A stretch of DNA of 61,228 nucleotides from an uncultured Clostridia bacterium (GCA_947167215.1 CAMVHE010000010.1:1-61228), one strand, 5' to 3'; counted from the stretch's first letter, positions 28,199 through 36,994 are shown. Notes: generated by a model from the sequence alone, not told the origin. Made by a program: numbers and translations.

Positions 28199-30394
28199 CT
28201 ATTCCCGGTGAATTCTGATAATTATCACTGCTGCTGTTGTTTCCGGCAGGCGAAAAGTGAGCCTGCCTTTCTCTGTCTGCCAGTCTGTGGCTTCCTTCGG
28301 CTCCGGACACGTTAAGGTCATCAGCCTCACATCCGCCGTTTCCTCCTCCCATGCAACAGTTACAGTACCGTGCAGGCCTTTTTCCGATGCGCAAGCCAGT
28401 AGAATGCCATCCTGTATTTCAAATAGTCGGACCTGAGAGTTATCCGGTTTGGAAAGAATTCCACTGGTATCCCGGAACGTCCCCCTGCCATATCTTCTGA
28501 GCCAGGCACTGCGCAGTGCAGCGATCTGTGTGAGAGCTTCCGTATCTTCAGCATTTTCTCTCCAGTTGTTGTCTTCCTCCAGATCATAGCACCAGAAATA
28601 TCCACCCATGGTAAATGCATTATGGAGAAGTTCCACGGAATGCCTGGCCACATGTTCTGGCCTCATCGCAGAATGATGCCGTGGATTCATCATGTCCATA
28701 AGTCCCTGATCCGGGAAAGTATATTTATATACCTCCGGCATTCGTGCATCAAAAGGACAGTGCAGTTCTGAGATCAACTGCCCGCTTACGCTTTGCCCGA
28801 AATAATCATTGCATCCTTCATAAAGCAACGCAATCCCCTCTTCGGGTACAGTTTCCTCCAGTTCCCTGAGCAGATGCTCATATCCCTGATTCCACGCACA
28901 GGGATCTCCTGCATGCTCACTGTGTTCCGGATGATAGCATTTCAGAGAAGTTGCCATTGCAAACTGGTCCAGATAAACGCTGTCTGCTCCGATGGTTTTT
29001 GTTAAATAGCTGACTGTATCTACCAGCAGCTTTCTCCATTCCTGTTCACCAATGCAGAGGGAAGCAAATGAAAAAGCAGCAGCCCCATATTTTTCGATCC
29101 ACAGCGATCCGTCTTTCTGCATAACGGCGCTTCTGGCAATTCTATGCTTCTGATCCTCAAAGCCGGTATTGCAAAGCCGTGCATTCACATAAAAACTGAC
29201 ATGTCCTCCCATATTTCTTGCCTGAAGCACTGCATTTCTCAATTCCTCCGGTGTTCCCAGGGAGGGGTTGGGCGTATAATGCGGGAATCCATAATCAAAT
29301 CCGTCTGTATTCCACCCGGAAATCAGCAAATGGTTGAACCCCATTTCCATCGCCCGAGCCATAAGTGCAGGAATATCGGCAAAACGGTGAACAATACCGC
29401 CCATCTGATACTGGAAATCGTAATGCGCAATCAGTCCGGGGCTTTCATCATACCAGGAAGGATGCAGCAGCTTATTGTTCACGTGAGGCAATGCCATAAA
29501 CCATGCCCGATACTCATCGGCCGCCCAGTGCCAGTCCCCCTCATGAAAAGCAACAACACATTCATCACTGGTCCAGGATCCTTTATTGAGCGCAGGCCGA
29601 TGGAGGATAGCCAAGCCAGTTCCCGGGTTGCCTTCACCGAAGGATTCCATACGCAGTGCGCTCATTCTGTGTTTTTCATTCCGAACTGTGATGTAAATTC
29701 CCGTGTTTTCAGACGGATCCATCAGATCCATCCACAGCATGCTTGCATCACCGGAATAATTGAGCCGCCGGACGTATGCACCACGTTCGTCCTTTGTTCC
29801 CGTATCCTGTCCCATATGGAAACGGTACAGATATTCCTGCCATTTCCAGGTAATAAACTTGGGGCAGCTTGCCAGCTGAACCGTGGGATTATCCATGCGG
29901 CATCCCGCAAAATGCGGATAGATCAGCACATCGTCAGAATAGTTTTCCCCCAGCCAGATGCCATCGATCGCAGGGAATGCGACATCGTCAATCTCTGCAT
30001 CGGTACGGTTCTGCAGTTTTAACTGAAAGACGGCACGACAGTCCTCCGGATGAAGATGGATGATTATCTCCGCCCCTATATCTACCCGTTTCCCTTCTGA
30101 CACCAGGAAAGGGTACTGCAGATATAGTGCCGCTTCCTCTCCCTGCTGATCCGACCGGATAACCGGCTGAAGACTTTCATCCTGTCTTATTTCTTCAAAA
30201 CGCGGCACATGAAATCTTCTCGAGCCTGTTTCCTCCAATAGCATGCCATCAAGCAGGGACCAGGTTTCACGAATATGATTCTTAATCGCATTATCTCCTG
30301 TGCTTTCACGGATCAATTCCAAAAGCTCCCCATTGAGAGCATCTACACCGATTGTCACAAGGCCATTGGTAATACGAATTCTCGAATGATACAT
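28199..30394 (-). CDS. DUF6259-type putative glycoside hydrolase
   Basis: This 731-residue cytoplasmic protein has no signal peptide. An N-terminal beta-rich part (about 1-310) precedes a TIM-barrel-like part (about 310-640) with LLISGWNTDGFDYGFPHY, NARLCNTGFED and the barrel strand DSVYLDQFAMA, whose aspartate is the likely nucleophile. These match the family annotated as DUF6259, related to GH-D-clan alpha-glycosidases. It is last in a four-gene operon, 15 nt after the DUF4838 gene, with GAGGAGG before the ATG. It probably cleaves an imported oligosaccharide; the linkage is unknown. Confidence 0.7.
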   Translation of the reverse strand: MYHSRIRITNGLVTIGVDALNGELLELIRESTGDNAIKNHIRETWSLLDGMLLEETGSRRFHVPRFEEIRQDESLQPVIRSDQQGEEAALYLQYPFLVSEGKRVDIGAEIIIHLHPEDCRAVFQLKLQNRTDAEIDDVAFPAIDGIWLGENYSDDVLIYPHFAGCRMDNPTVQLASCPKFITWKWQEYLYRFHMGQDTGTKDERGAYVRRLNYSGDASMLWMDLMDPSENTGIYITVRNEKHRMSALRMESFGEGNPGTGLAILHRPALNKGSWTSDECVVAFHEGDWHWAADEYRAWFMALPHVNNKLLHPSWYDESPGLIAHYDFQYQMGGIVHRFADIPALMARAMEMGFNHLLISGWNTDGFDYGFPHYTPNPSLGTPEELRNAVLQARNMGGHVSFYVNARLCNTGFEDQKHRIARSAVMQKDGSLWIEKYGAAAFSFASLCIGEQEWRKLLVDTVSYLTKTIGADSVYLDQFAMATSLKCYHPEHSEHAGDPCAWNQGYEHLLRELEETVPEEGIALLYEGCNDYFGQSVSGQLISELHCPFDARMPEVYKYTFPDQGLMDMMNPRHHSAMRPEHVARHSVELLHNAFTMGGYFWCYDLEEDNNWRENAEDTEALTQIAALRSAWLRRYGRGTFRDTSGILSKPDNSQVRLFEIQDGILLACASEKGLHGTVTVAWEEETADVRLMTLTCPEPKEATDWQTEKGRLTFRLPETTAAVIIIRIHRE

Positions 30395-30409
30395 GTTCTG
30401 CCTCCTCTG

Positions 30410-32122
30410 TCAGATTGCATAGGAAATACCGGGCACTTCCCCCCTGTCCCACACATACCGGCAGGTTTTCATCAAGGCTAGGGAAGCATCCATGTCTTTA
30501 CGTTCAAATAGTTCCGTTATTCCTAATTGTTTTGCATCCCGTCCAAAGTCATCGACCCTTTGGCTGTGGCCTGAAGTCCCATTTTCTTCACGAGTCAGCA
30601 TAGCGTACCGGATGGAAAGCATTTCCCGTTGAATACGCTCTGTATATACCGCCTGCCCGTCAGCTGCTTTCAGTCCTGCTTCGAGAAGGTCCATGGATTT
30701 CCGCAAAAGGTCCTCTGTAAGGTAATTTGCATCGGGCATGTCATAGATGCCTGCATGTTCCTCCCCTGCAGCATTCTGCCAGACTGCTACATAAGAGCGC
30801 ATGGCTTTCTCTGCCGGGCCGTAATAGCCGCGGACAAAATCGGATATGAGATCTTCCATATCCTCATAAGGGTTCCAGAGCAGTTTTGCCAGGAGGTACG
30901 TCTTGAGCTGTCCCAACGCGGATGTCTTTCCCAGAGAGAAGTTTCCCTGTTCAAAAACTCCGCGAATACCATTGCGGTGAAAGAGCTGCAAGTTAGGCTG
31001 TAATACCATCAGATTCGGAAAGGGCAGAAGATAATTTGCATAATTGGTGGTATAGTCCCAGATAAAAAGGTTTTCCGTGACAGCCGCCCATCCCTTCATA
31101 TCTGCCAGGAAAGACTCACCCGTGTTGCTGCCGTCGCTGAAGTTTGCTGCCGATCCATACTGTACATCAATGCCTCCCCGTTCCCGTCTGCATTCTCCAA
31201 GGGGATGGCTGAAACAGCATTCAATGGAGCAAAGGCGCACAATGACGTTTTTCCGCGGCTTTACTCTCCGTGGAGGTTTGCGGCAGTACAGGTAAGCGAA
31301 GGTATGAATCATGGTATCCGGGGCAACTTTCTCCAGTTCCTCTGCTACCGCATTGACAAACCGGATCACAGTTCCCGCATGACTCCCTTCTTCTTCATCC
31401 ACCTTTCTGCATTCCGGACACTCACAGCAGTTATACCAGTCATTCATGGAAACGGAAAAAATATTACAGTCCGGATGTTCCTGTTTCCATTTTTTTACTC
31501 CGGTAATGCACAGTTGCAATACTTCCGGATTTGTCAGACAAAGCTGCGTCCGCTCCCTCAAACGCTTTCCGTTCCTCATGGAAAAGTATTCCGGATGAAT
31601 GTCAAACCACTTTTCGACAGGCACCAGCTTGTCAAAGGTATGACTGAACTGATAAAACATCAGTTTTCCTCCCTGACGGGGCGTGATGGTGGAACGTGCG
31701 GAATTCAGCTTCAGTCTTACGGCAAAAGCTCCGTCCATGGCATCCCGCCAGAACAGCTCCCTTGCAGCAAAGGCTGGTGTTTCAATATTGATTCCCGATT
31801 CCGGAATCAGTATTATCTCCGGGATGATCTCACAGTCCGATGTCAAAAAACGAAATCCCATCTTCTCCAGTAAAGCAAAAGCTCCATATACAACCCCGCA
31901 TCCCTCCGAGGAAGCAATCTCTATTTCCTTCTCTGACACGGTATGCCGAAAAGCACCACCGGGAAGACCTGATACATCCGAGCGGAGGCGGATGATCATC
32001 CGCCCTTGACTGCTGACAGCTACTCCTGCTTTATGCAGATAGTGCTGCAACTGTTCCGCTGCATAAGCTACCGGCTCCGGGCTTCCCTTTTCCATACGAA
32101 TCTGGCAGCTCGTTATCTTCAT
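30410..32122 (-). CDS. DUF4838 protein, putative glycoside hydrolase
   Basis: The 570-residue protein starts with a small alpha/beta domain (about 1-110) of the type found at the N-terminus of GH20 hexosaminidases and GH67 alpha-glucuronidases. It then has the DUF4838 barrel: KWFDIHPEYFSMRNGKR, LCLTNPEV, and FSVSMNDWYNCCECPECRK with a cysteine cluster near residues 230-240. DUF4838 proteins are linked to glycan use. No signal peptide is seen, so it acts in the cytoplasm. AGGAGG lies 8 nt before the ATG, and it starts 12 nt after the GNAT stop. Activity is not known. Confidence 0.75.
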   Translation of the reverse strand: MKITSCQIRMEKGSPEPVAYAAEQLQHYLHKAGVAVSSQGRMIIRLRSDVSGLPGGAFRHTVSEKEIEIASSEGCGVVYGAFALLEKMGFRFLTSDCEIIPEIILIPESGINIETPAFAARELFWRDAMDGAFAVRLKLNSARSTITPRQGGKLMFYQFSHTFDKLVPVEKWFDIHPEYFSMRNGKRLRERTQLCLTNPEVLQLCITGVKKWKQEHPDCNIFSVSMNDWYNCCECPECRKVDEEEGSHAGTVIRFVNAVAEELEKVAPDTMIHTFAYLYCRKPPRRVKPRKNVIVRLCSIECCFSHPLGECRRERGGIDVQYGSAANFSDGSNTGESFLADMKGWAAVTENLFIWDYTTNYANYLLPFPNLMVLQPNLQLFHRNGIRGVFEQGNFSLGKTSALGQLKTYLLAKLLWNPYEDMEDLISDFVRGYYGPAEKAMRSYVAVWQNAAGEEHAGIYDMPDANYLTEDLLRKSMDLLEAGLKAADGQAVYTERIQREMLSIRYAMLTREENGTSGHSQRVDDFGRDAKQLGITELFERKDMDASLALMKTCRYVWDRGEVPGISYAI

Positions 32123-32134
32123 ATGGTTCTCCTC

Positions 32135-33181
32135 CTAGAGTGACCTTTTCATCTGTGCAAAAGTTCGCCTCACCGTGAATCCTGCCCGTTTATAGATCTT
32201 CTGTGCCGGGTTGTTTTCCCCGGTAAAAAGCGTGCTGAATTCTGCTCCTTCTTCGATAAATTCCTGCATCAGAAGATTAAACAGCACAGAGGCTATTCCC
32301 TTCCGCTCATATGTCGGGTCGGTAAATATACCGCAAAACCATCCTCTGCCGCTTTCCTGCTTATCCACCGGGCCAGTAAAAGCAACAATATGACGATCGT
32401 GGGTTGCCACCAGCATCGGCCGGGGACCGGCAGGAACTTTCCCGTTCGGAATAAAACGGATGTCCTTATTCGGTCGCTGTTCTCTGTAACATGCCAGTTC
32501 GGAGCGAATTACGCTTCTCCAGTATTCCGAACCTACCCGATCACAGAGAGTATCATAGTCATAATTCAACTCCGGATCATACCTGCCTGTGAAAATACCA
32601 TTTTCAGCCAGCATCTGTCTTCTGCTCTCCAGTTCCACCCAAGGCTGATACTTTTTAAGGTCCAGATACATGGCAATTTCCCTCGCCGTCTCTTCAAACC
32701 CCAAAGCCTTGAAAAAGGGCAGGCCGGTACCATCCACATCCACACCCGGTGCGTTGTTATGATCATGCCCAGGTGTACCTGGTATATGCCAGTCCAGATT
32801 CACAGGATTATCATTGTTTAAAACTACCGTGCTCTTTCCTGCATCTCTGAACCGCTCCAGAAGTGCTTCCGTCAGCTGTCTTCCGATCCCCTTTCCCCGC
32901 ATCGATGTGGAAACAAACAGACAGGTAATGTAACCGGGCGTATTCTCATTTGTTTCAAGGTCGAGAAATACTTTCTTGGATATTCCGGAAATAAAGCCTG
33001 CCATCTGACCATTTTCTTCTGCAACCAGTGAATACTGCGGATCATAGTTGGGATCGTTCAGAAATTTCCGTTCAAAATATGCGGGAGTCATCTCAAAATA
33101 CAGCACATCCTTCTGCCGAACGCACATGTTCCATAGGGCGCACACATCGGGGATGTCTTTCATTGTCATTGTTCTGATCAT
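32135..33181 (-). CDS. Protein with two GNAT acetyltransferase domains
   Basis: The 348-residue protein carries two GNAT folds. The first (about 1-175) has the acetyl-CoA loop VSTSMRGKGIGRQLTEALLE; the second (about 215-348) has the loop TDPTYERKGIASVLFNLLM and a final IYKRAGFTVRR strand. GNAT enzymes acetylate amines using acetyl-CoA. The start at 33181 has GGAGG 7 nt upstream inside the end of the lactonase gene, whose stop lies one base before. Tight coupling to sugar-enzyme genes suggests an amino-sugar substrate, but that is inference. Confidence 0.8.
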   Translation of the reverse strand: MIRTMTMKDIPDVCALWNMCVRQKDVLYFEMTPAYFERKFLNDPNYDPQYSLVAEENGQMAGFISGISKKVFLDLETNENTPGYITCLFVSTSMRGKGIGRQLTEALLERFRDAGKSTVVLNNDNPVNLDWHIPGTPGHDHNNAPGVDVDGTGLPFFKALGFEETAREIAMYLDLKKYQPWVELESRRQMLAENGIFTGRYDPELNYDYDTLCDRVGSEYWRSVIRSELACYREQRPNKDIRFIPNGKVPAGPRPMLVATHDRHIVAFTGPVDKQESGRGWFCGIFTDPTYERKGIASVLFNLLMQEFIEEGAEFSTLFTGENNPAQKIYKRAGFTVRRTFAQMKRSL

Positions 33182-33182
33182 T

Positions 33183-34187
33183 TTATTCCTCCAACCCAAG
33201 AATACACACAACTGCTGCCAGGTCAGGCAGCGCATCCAGTATTCTCCCTTCCTCATTCATTAAAACAACGCCGCCAGCTTTCTGATTCGCCACCAGCATC
33301 TGCCTTTCCTCCAGCCAAAGGTCCCTGGGAAAACTTCCTCTGCAGGAAATCTCGGAATTCCATCTTGGAATTCCATCTTTTAAAGTAAAGCGGGCAATGC
33401 TGTTATGTCCCCGATTCGTTACCAAAAGATCGTTCCCTCTTCTGCGAATGGCTGCCGCTGTATTATCCGGAGCATGAATATCATCGGGCAGCGTGGAAAT
33501 ACATTCCATCACTTCAAAGGATCCATTCTTCTCCTCGCAGGTCATCAGCCAGCCTCCCAGTTCTCCAACCAGGAAAAACCTCCCCGAACCATCAAAAAGA
33601 AGGTGTCTGGGACCAGTGCCAGCCGGACAGAGTACCTCATCCTTTTCTGTCAGCGTGCCTTCTGCTTCAATGGCATAGATTCGTACTCTGTCCGCACCGA
33701 GATCACAGACAAACAATTCGTTTCCGCCCGGACGGATAACACATTCATGTGCGTGATGTCCTTCCTGTCTTCTCGGGTTTGGTCCAAGTGGCCCTGACAG
33801 AGTCACATGCTGCCGCTCGGGCAGCACATCGCCGTCCGCATCCAACGGGAAAACCGAAATGGATCCATCCACATAATTAGCACTGTAAAGGGTTTGATGC
33901 ACTGCATCAAAACATAAATGACATCCTTCCCTGCCTCCGGTTTTCTGGATAGCCTTCAGTTGAAGCCCATTCTCAACCTTATAGCTGGCAACCGTTCCCT
34001 GCCCGTTCAAGGAACCAACAGCATAAAGTCTTTTCTTACCGCTGTTCATGGTCAGCCAGATCGGGTCATCCATTTCTGCAGAAGAGCTGCCTTTTCGCAG
34101 TTTCCCATTGCTTGCCACAATCTCTGTGATTCCATGTCCTCCCTGCGTCGTATAGCTCCCTATCAGATAGCGTCTTTCTTCGCCCAA
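33183..34187 (-). CDS. Lactonase family beta-propeller (6-phosphogluconolactonase-like)
   Basis: The 334-residue protein is a seven-bladed-propeller lactonase of the Pgl family (RYLIGSYTT at the N-terminus, repeated blades, GHHAHECVI near residue 125, PAGTGPRHLLF near 195). The TTG at 34187 was chosen because AGGAGG lies 8 nt upstream, whereas the ATG at 34208 has no such site and lies very close to the predicted transcription start. It opens a four-gene operon with GNAT, DUF4838 and DUF6259 genes. A sugar lactone is the likely substrate, not necessarily 6-phosphogluconolactone. Confidence 0.78.
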   Translation of the reverse strand: MGEERRYLIGSYTTQGGHGITEIVASNGKLRKGSSSAEMDDPIWLTMNSGKKRLYAVGSLNGQGTVASYKVENGLQLKAIQKTGGREGCHLCFDAVHQTLYSANYVDGSISVFPLDADGDVLPERQHVTLSGPLGPNPRRQEGHHAHECVIRPGGNELFVCDLGADRVRIYAIEAEGTLTEKDEVLCPAGTGPRHLLFDGSGRFFLVGELGGWLMTCEEKNGSFEVMECISTLPDDIHAPDNTAAAIRRRGNDLLVTNRGHNSIARFTLKDGIPRWNSEISCRGSFPRDLWLEERQMLVANQKAGGVVLMNEEGRILDALPDLAAVVCILGLEE

Positions 34188-34223
34188 TTGTTCCACCTCC
34201 TTTTCCATTTGCTGTTATCCGTT

Positions 34224-34232
34224 ATTATAGCA
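34224..34232 (-). promoter_or_regulatory. Extended -10 promoter of the lactonase/GNAT/DUF4838/DUF6259 operon
   Basis: On the minus strand TGCTATAAT (34232-34224) is a full extended -10 element. No -35 match is needed in such promoters and none is seen. Just downstream ATAAC-GG-ATAAC forms a short direct repeat that could be an operator. Confidence 0.65.
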
Positions 34233-34288
34233 TAATGCAGTCCTGGCATACATCCTCAACTATCCGGATTATTTCCTTCCTTTTTATA

Positions 34289-34318
34289 TCAAAAAGGCGC
34301 CCAACTCCCTGTTGAGCG
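34289..34318 (-). terminator. Strong terminator ending the structured intergenic RNA
   Basis: On the minus strand GGCGCTCAAC, loop AGGGA, GTTGGGCGCC gives a 10-bp stem with one G-U pair, followed by TTTTTG. It lies about 280 nt after the DUF4349 gene stop. Confidence 0.9.
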
Positions 34319-34562
34319 CCTGGCGTATAGTAAACTGAACCGGAATGCAGAAGCCTGTCCTTTCGGTTTCAGCTGCCAATTTACGGGATTATTTGATTTT
34401 TCCACACCGTCTCTGACAGTTGGCGCAGGCCTTCCTTTTATGAGAACCCCGCATTGGTCACCTTCTTTTACATATGGGCGAGTTACGTCTGCATGATACT
34501 GCTATGATCCGAAGTCTATGCCCTTGTTCAACAGATTCCGTCCCCCGCCTATCAATGCGGGG
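34289..34562 (-). ncRNA. Candidate large structured RNA, class not identified
   Basis: The minus strand between the DUF4349 gene and the terminator folds into ordered helices. A 10-bp helix joins CCCCGCATTG (34562-34553) to CAATGCGGGG (34456-34447). Nested inside are GGCGGG/CUCGCC and a bulged ACG..UCUG/CAGACGU helix. The 3' half has GAAGGCCTG/CAGGCTTC, GCCAA/TTGGC, a 6-bp ACTGTC-AGA-GACGGT hairpin, and CTGAA-CCG/CGGTTCAG near a CC-GAAA-GG tetraloop. It ends at its own strong terminator. Length and complexity resemble large bacterial RNAs such as the raiA class, but I could not match it to any family; 6S RNA, tmRNA and RNase P signatures are absent. It may be processed from the sigma-factor operon or have its own promoter. 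Confidence 0.5.
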
Positions 34563-34600
34563 TGGAATTGTCTGCTCATGGCGTAATGAATGTACAATTT

Positions 34601-35821
34601 TCACCGTTGCTTTTTCATTTTCTTCCGTACCACATGAATGATAACGAAAATGACCACCGCAATAAGAATAAAGGGAATCGACGCTATCAGGAAAAGAACC
34701 ATATCCTGCAGCCATTCCGTAAAGCTTTCCAGTCCCATCTGAAAAGCCGCCAGTATCCGTTCCCCAAAGGTGACATTGGATACCACGGTGTCTTCCTTGC
34801 GCTCCTCCCGCAGATTTATGCTTACCGTAGAATAACTTACCTTGCGGTCCGTCGATTTGAGGCTCTGCTGCAGGGAGTCAATCGTATATTGGGTATCCGC
34901 AATCTGCGACTCCAGTTCCAGCAGGTCCGAAAGCTTCGCCGCAGTAGTAACCAGGGACTGGAGGCGTTCCATCAGCGCCTGTTGTGTGGCAAGCCTCGTC
35001 TGTGTATCCCGATAGGATTCGGTAACATCATCCGCAGTTTCCTCGCGGCTGGTTACCCTGCCAAATTCTCCGCTGCCGGATAGAAATGCATCAAGATTTT
35101 CCTGAGGAATCCGAAGTGTCATGCTTGCTCTCTGCAGATTACCGGATCCGGTACTGACGCTCATCCAGCTGACCCACCCATTGAGCTCCTTGCAAAGCGC
35201 TGTCAATGCATCAAGGCTTTCATCAAAGGATTTCGTCATGATCGTCAGGCTTGCTGTCCGGATAATCTTCTTCTCCTCGGGAATACTGTTTTCTGCCATT
35301 TTTGCTTCAGCAACGCCACCATATACGTTTCCCGTATCCATGGAATCTTCGGAAGCATATGCCATCTCCGCTTCCATATCCTCTATCATGGCGTTGGAAT
35401 CTCCGTAAGCTGGCACAGACCTGGCCATTAAATAGGGACTCCCTGCTTCTTCACTTACCACCGATTTACTGGTTCTGGCCGGAAGTGTATCCCTTGTCAT
35501 TATTGTGCCGACTACCACAAAGAGAACGGCAGCAGCAACACCCACATACCTCATCCAATTCCAGCTGCGCTTTTTTTCATTCTTTTCCATAAACGGTTCC
35601 TCCTCTATTTTCTTCATCCACGCATCATGAAGTCCATCCGGCAAAGGAGGTACTTTTCCCATCTGCGCTTCAATTTTCTCGTCAAGGTCCTTCATGGATT
35701 CATGCAAAGCCCTACAGGCTGCACATTCAGAATCATGCTTCTCCATCTCTGCCTGTTCTTCTTCCGTGAGGTTCCCTGCAAGTTCCTTTTCAAGGAGGAT
35801 TTCATATTCCTGACATGTCAT
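34601..35821 (-). CDS. zf-HC2/DUF4349 membrane protein, likely anti-sigma factor
   Basis: The 406-residue protein starts with an anti-sigma zinc finger of the zf-HC2 type (KHDSECAAC, H-x3-C-x2-C, about residues 28-36). It has a membrane helix near residue 95 (YVGVAAAVLFVVVGTI), an extracytoplasmic DUF4349 domain (about 190-350) containing a coiled coil around QALMERLQSLVTTAAKLSDL, and a second membrane helix near the C-terminus with a basic tail. Its ATG overlaps the sigma gene stop by 4 nt (ATGA), so the pair is coupled. It most likely holds the ECF sigma factor until an envelope signal arrives. Confidence 0.82.
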   Translation of the reverse strand: MTCQEYEILLEKELAGNLTEEEQAEMEKHDSECAACRALHESMKDLDEKIEAQMGKVPPLPDGLHDAWMKKIEEEPFMEKNEKKRSWNWMRYVGVAAAVLFVVVGTIMTRDTLPARTSKSVVSEEAGSPYLMARSVPAYGDSNAMIEDMEAEMAYASEDSMDTGNVYGGVAEAKMAENSIPEEKKIIRTASLTIMTKSFDESLDALTALCKELNGWVSWMSVSTGSGNLQRASMTLRIPQENLDAFLSGSGEFGRVTSREETADDVTESYRDTQTRLATQQALMERLQSLVTTAAKLSDLLELESQIADTQYTIDSLQQSLKSTDRKVSYSTVSINLREERKEDTVVSNVTFGERILAAFQMGLESFTEWLQDMVLFLIASIPFILIAVVIFVIIHVVRKKMKKQR

Positions 35822-36417
35822 GACTGTCTTCCTCCTTTCATTGTATCTGACGCATTTGAAAAAGAATAGTTCCCATTTTCCATCATCTTTTTTTTGATAG
35901 CAATTCTCGCCCTGGCGATTCTGCTTCGTACCGTACCGACTGGAACCTGCAGCAGGTCTGCAATTTCCTCATATGTTTTTTCTTCGAGTACAGAGAGCAT
36001 CAGGGGAATCCGCTGTTCCTCCGGCAGTGCTGCCACTGCCTGACCGAGTGTTTCCATTTCCTCTTTTCTTTCCAGAATTTCGCTCTGGCCGAGAGAATGA
36101 TCCGGAAAATCCAGCCCTTTTTCCCTCAAGGCGTCCACAGACTCTGTCTCCCGGATTCTCTTCTTCCGAAGCGCATCCAGACAACAGGAAACACCAACGC
36201 GATAGAGCCATGTTCCAAATCCCGATTCTCCGCGGTAGGATACAATGCTGCGCCACGCTTTGAACATTGTCTCCTGCAATGCATCTTTCGCGTCTGCTTC
36301 ATTGCCCATCATGTGAAAGCAAAGCCTCCAGATCATTTGTTCATGCGGTGCAACAAGCTTCTCAAAAGACTTTGACTCTCCTTTTTTTGCTTTTCGCAGA
36401 AGCAGTTCATTTTCCAC
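35818..36417 (-). CDS. ECF-type RNA polymerase sigma factor
   Basis: The 199-residue protein has a region 2 (LVAPHEQMIWRLCFHMMGNE, then DAKDALQETMFKAWR, the -10-binding part) and a region 4 helix-turn-helix (YEEIADLLQVPVGTVRSRI). The GTG at 36417 was chosen because AGGAGG lies 9 nt upstream and because an ECF promoter (36461-36485) would put transcription start at about the alternative ATG 36453. Starting at GTG gives the normal ECF N-terminus. The zf-HC2/DUF4349 gene overlaps its end. It probably controls an envelope-stress regulon and itself. Confidence 0.85.
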   Translation of the reverse strand: MENELLLRKAKKGESKSFEKLVAPHEQMIWRLCFHMMGNEADAKDALQETMFKAWRSIVSYRGESGFGTWLYRVGVSCCLDALRKKRIRETESVDALREKGLDFPDHSLGQSEILERKEEMETLGQAVAALPEEQRIPLMLSVLEEKTYEEIADLLQVPVGTVRSRIARARIAIKKKMMENGNYSFSNASDTMKGGRQS

Positions 36418-36460
36418 GTCTGAAAACCTCCTCCTTTTCCAGAATTTCCTCATGCTTATG

Positions 36461-36485
36461 GACGCACGTCACGGCCAAAAGTTCC
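36461..36485 (-). promoter_or_regulatory. ECF-type promoter in front of the sigma factor gene
   Basis: On the minus strand GGAAC (36485-36481), a 16-bp spacer and CGTC (36464-36461). This is the usual -35/-10 pattern and spacing of promoters read by group-4 sigma factors, which often drive their own gene. Confidence 0.65.
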
Positions 36486-36962
36486 CTATGATTCATTAAC
36501 CAGTTTTCCACTCAAATGCTCCGGTACCAGCCTGAAAAACAGTGTTGTATTCATCAGTCTCTGGATTTCAGCATCAATATAGAAACGATCATCCGTGAAT
36601 TTTTCAGATAGCTTTCTTATCATCCGATCCGCAAGTTCCACATCCTCTACAACCTGCAATCGGCCGAAGACAATGACGCTCCGGATATTCAATGCCCATT
36701 CGCCGGGATTTCTGTATCCCTCATCAAAAACACAAAACGAAGCCTTGTCATGTCTTTTCATTGCCTCCATACGGTGTCCCTTTTTGTTTCCATGAAAATA
36801 CAGGCAGCCATCTTCTTCATTATACACATGATTAACAGGGGTCCCATATGGATAATCCTCATCTCCAAGAACCGACAATACCCCTCGCTTCTGCTGACGA
36901 AGTACTTCCACACATTCATCCATGCTCAGCTGCTGTTTTTTTCGGACCATCTCACGGAACAT
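36486..36962 (-). CDS. Pyridoxamine 5'-phosphate oxidase-like flavoprotein
   Basis: The 158-residue protein has the split-barrel fold of the PNPOx-like family: VLRQQKRGVLSVLGDEDYPY near residues 20-40, VNHVYNEEDGCLYFHG, and KKGHRMEAMKRHDKASFCV. These small flavoproteins bind FMN, and many act on nitroimidazoles or heme-like compounds rather than pyridoxamine. The ATG at 36962 lies 10 nt after AGGAGG; the frame extends 7 codons further up without a site. It ends just before the sigma promoter. True substrate unknown. Confidence 0.8.
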   Translation of the reverse strand: MFREMVRKKQQLSMDECVEVLRQQKRGVLSVLGDEDYPYGTPVNHVYNEEDGCLYFHGNKKGHRMEAMKRHDKASFCVFDEGYRNPGEWALNIRSVIVFGRLQVVEDVELADRMIRKLSEKFTDDRFYIDAEIQRLMNTTLFFRLVPEHLSGKLVNES

Positions 36963-36994
36963 ATTCAGCGTTCCTCCTGTCATTTTCTCAGTTC

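Noticed and set aside
29144..30022. 292-codon plus-strand frame
   Set aside because: Antisense to the DUF6259 gene, which has domain and ribosome-binding-site support.
31205..31873. 222-codon plus-strand frame
   Set aside because: Antisense to the DUF4838 gene with no start signal.
34289..34562. 6S RNA, tmRNA or RNase P RNA as identity of the structured segment
   Set aside because: It is not one long hairpin as 6S RNA is, lacks the tRNA-like end of tmRNA, and lacks the GAGGAAAGUCC block of RNase P.
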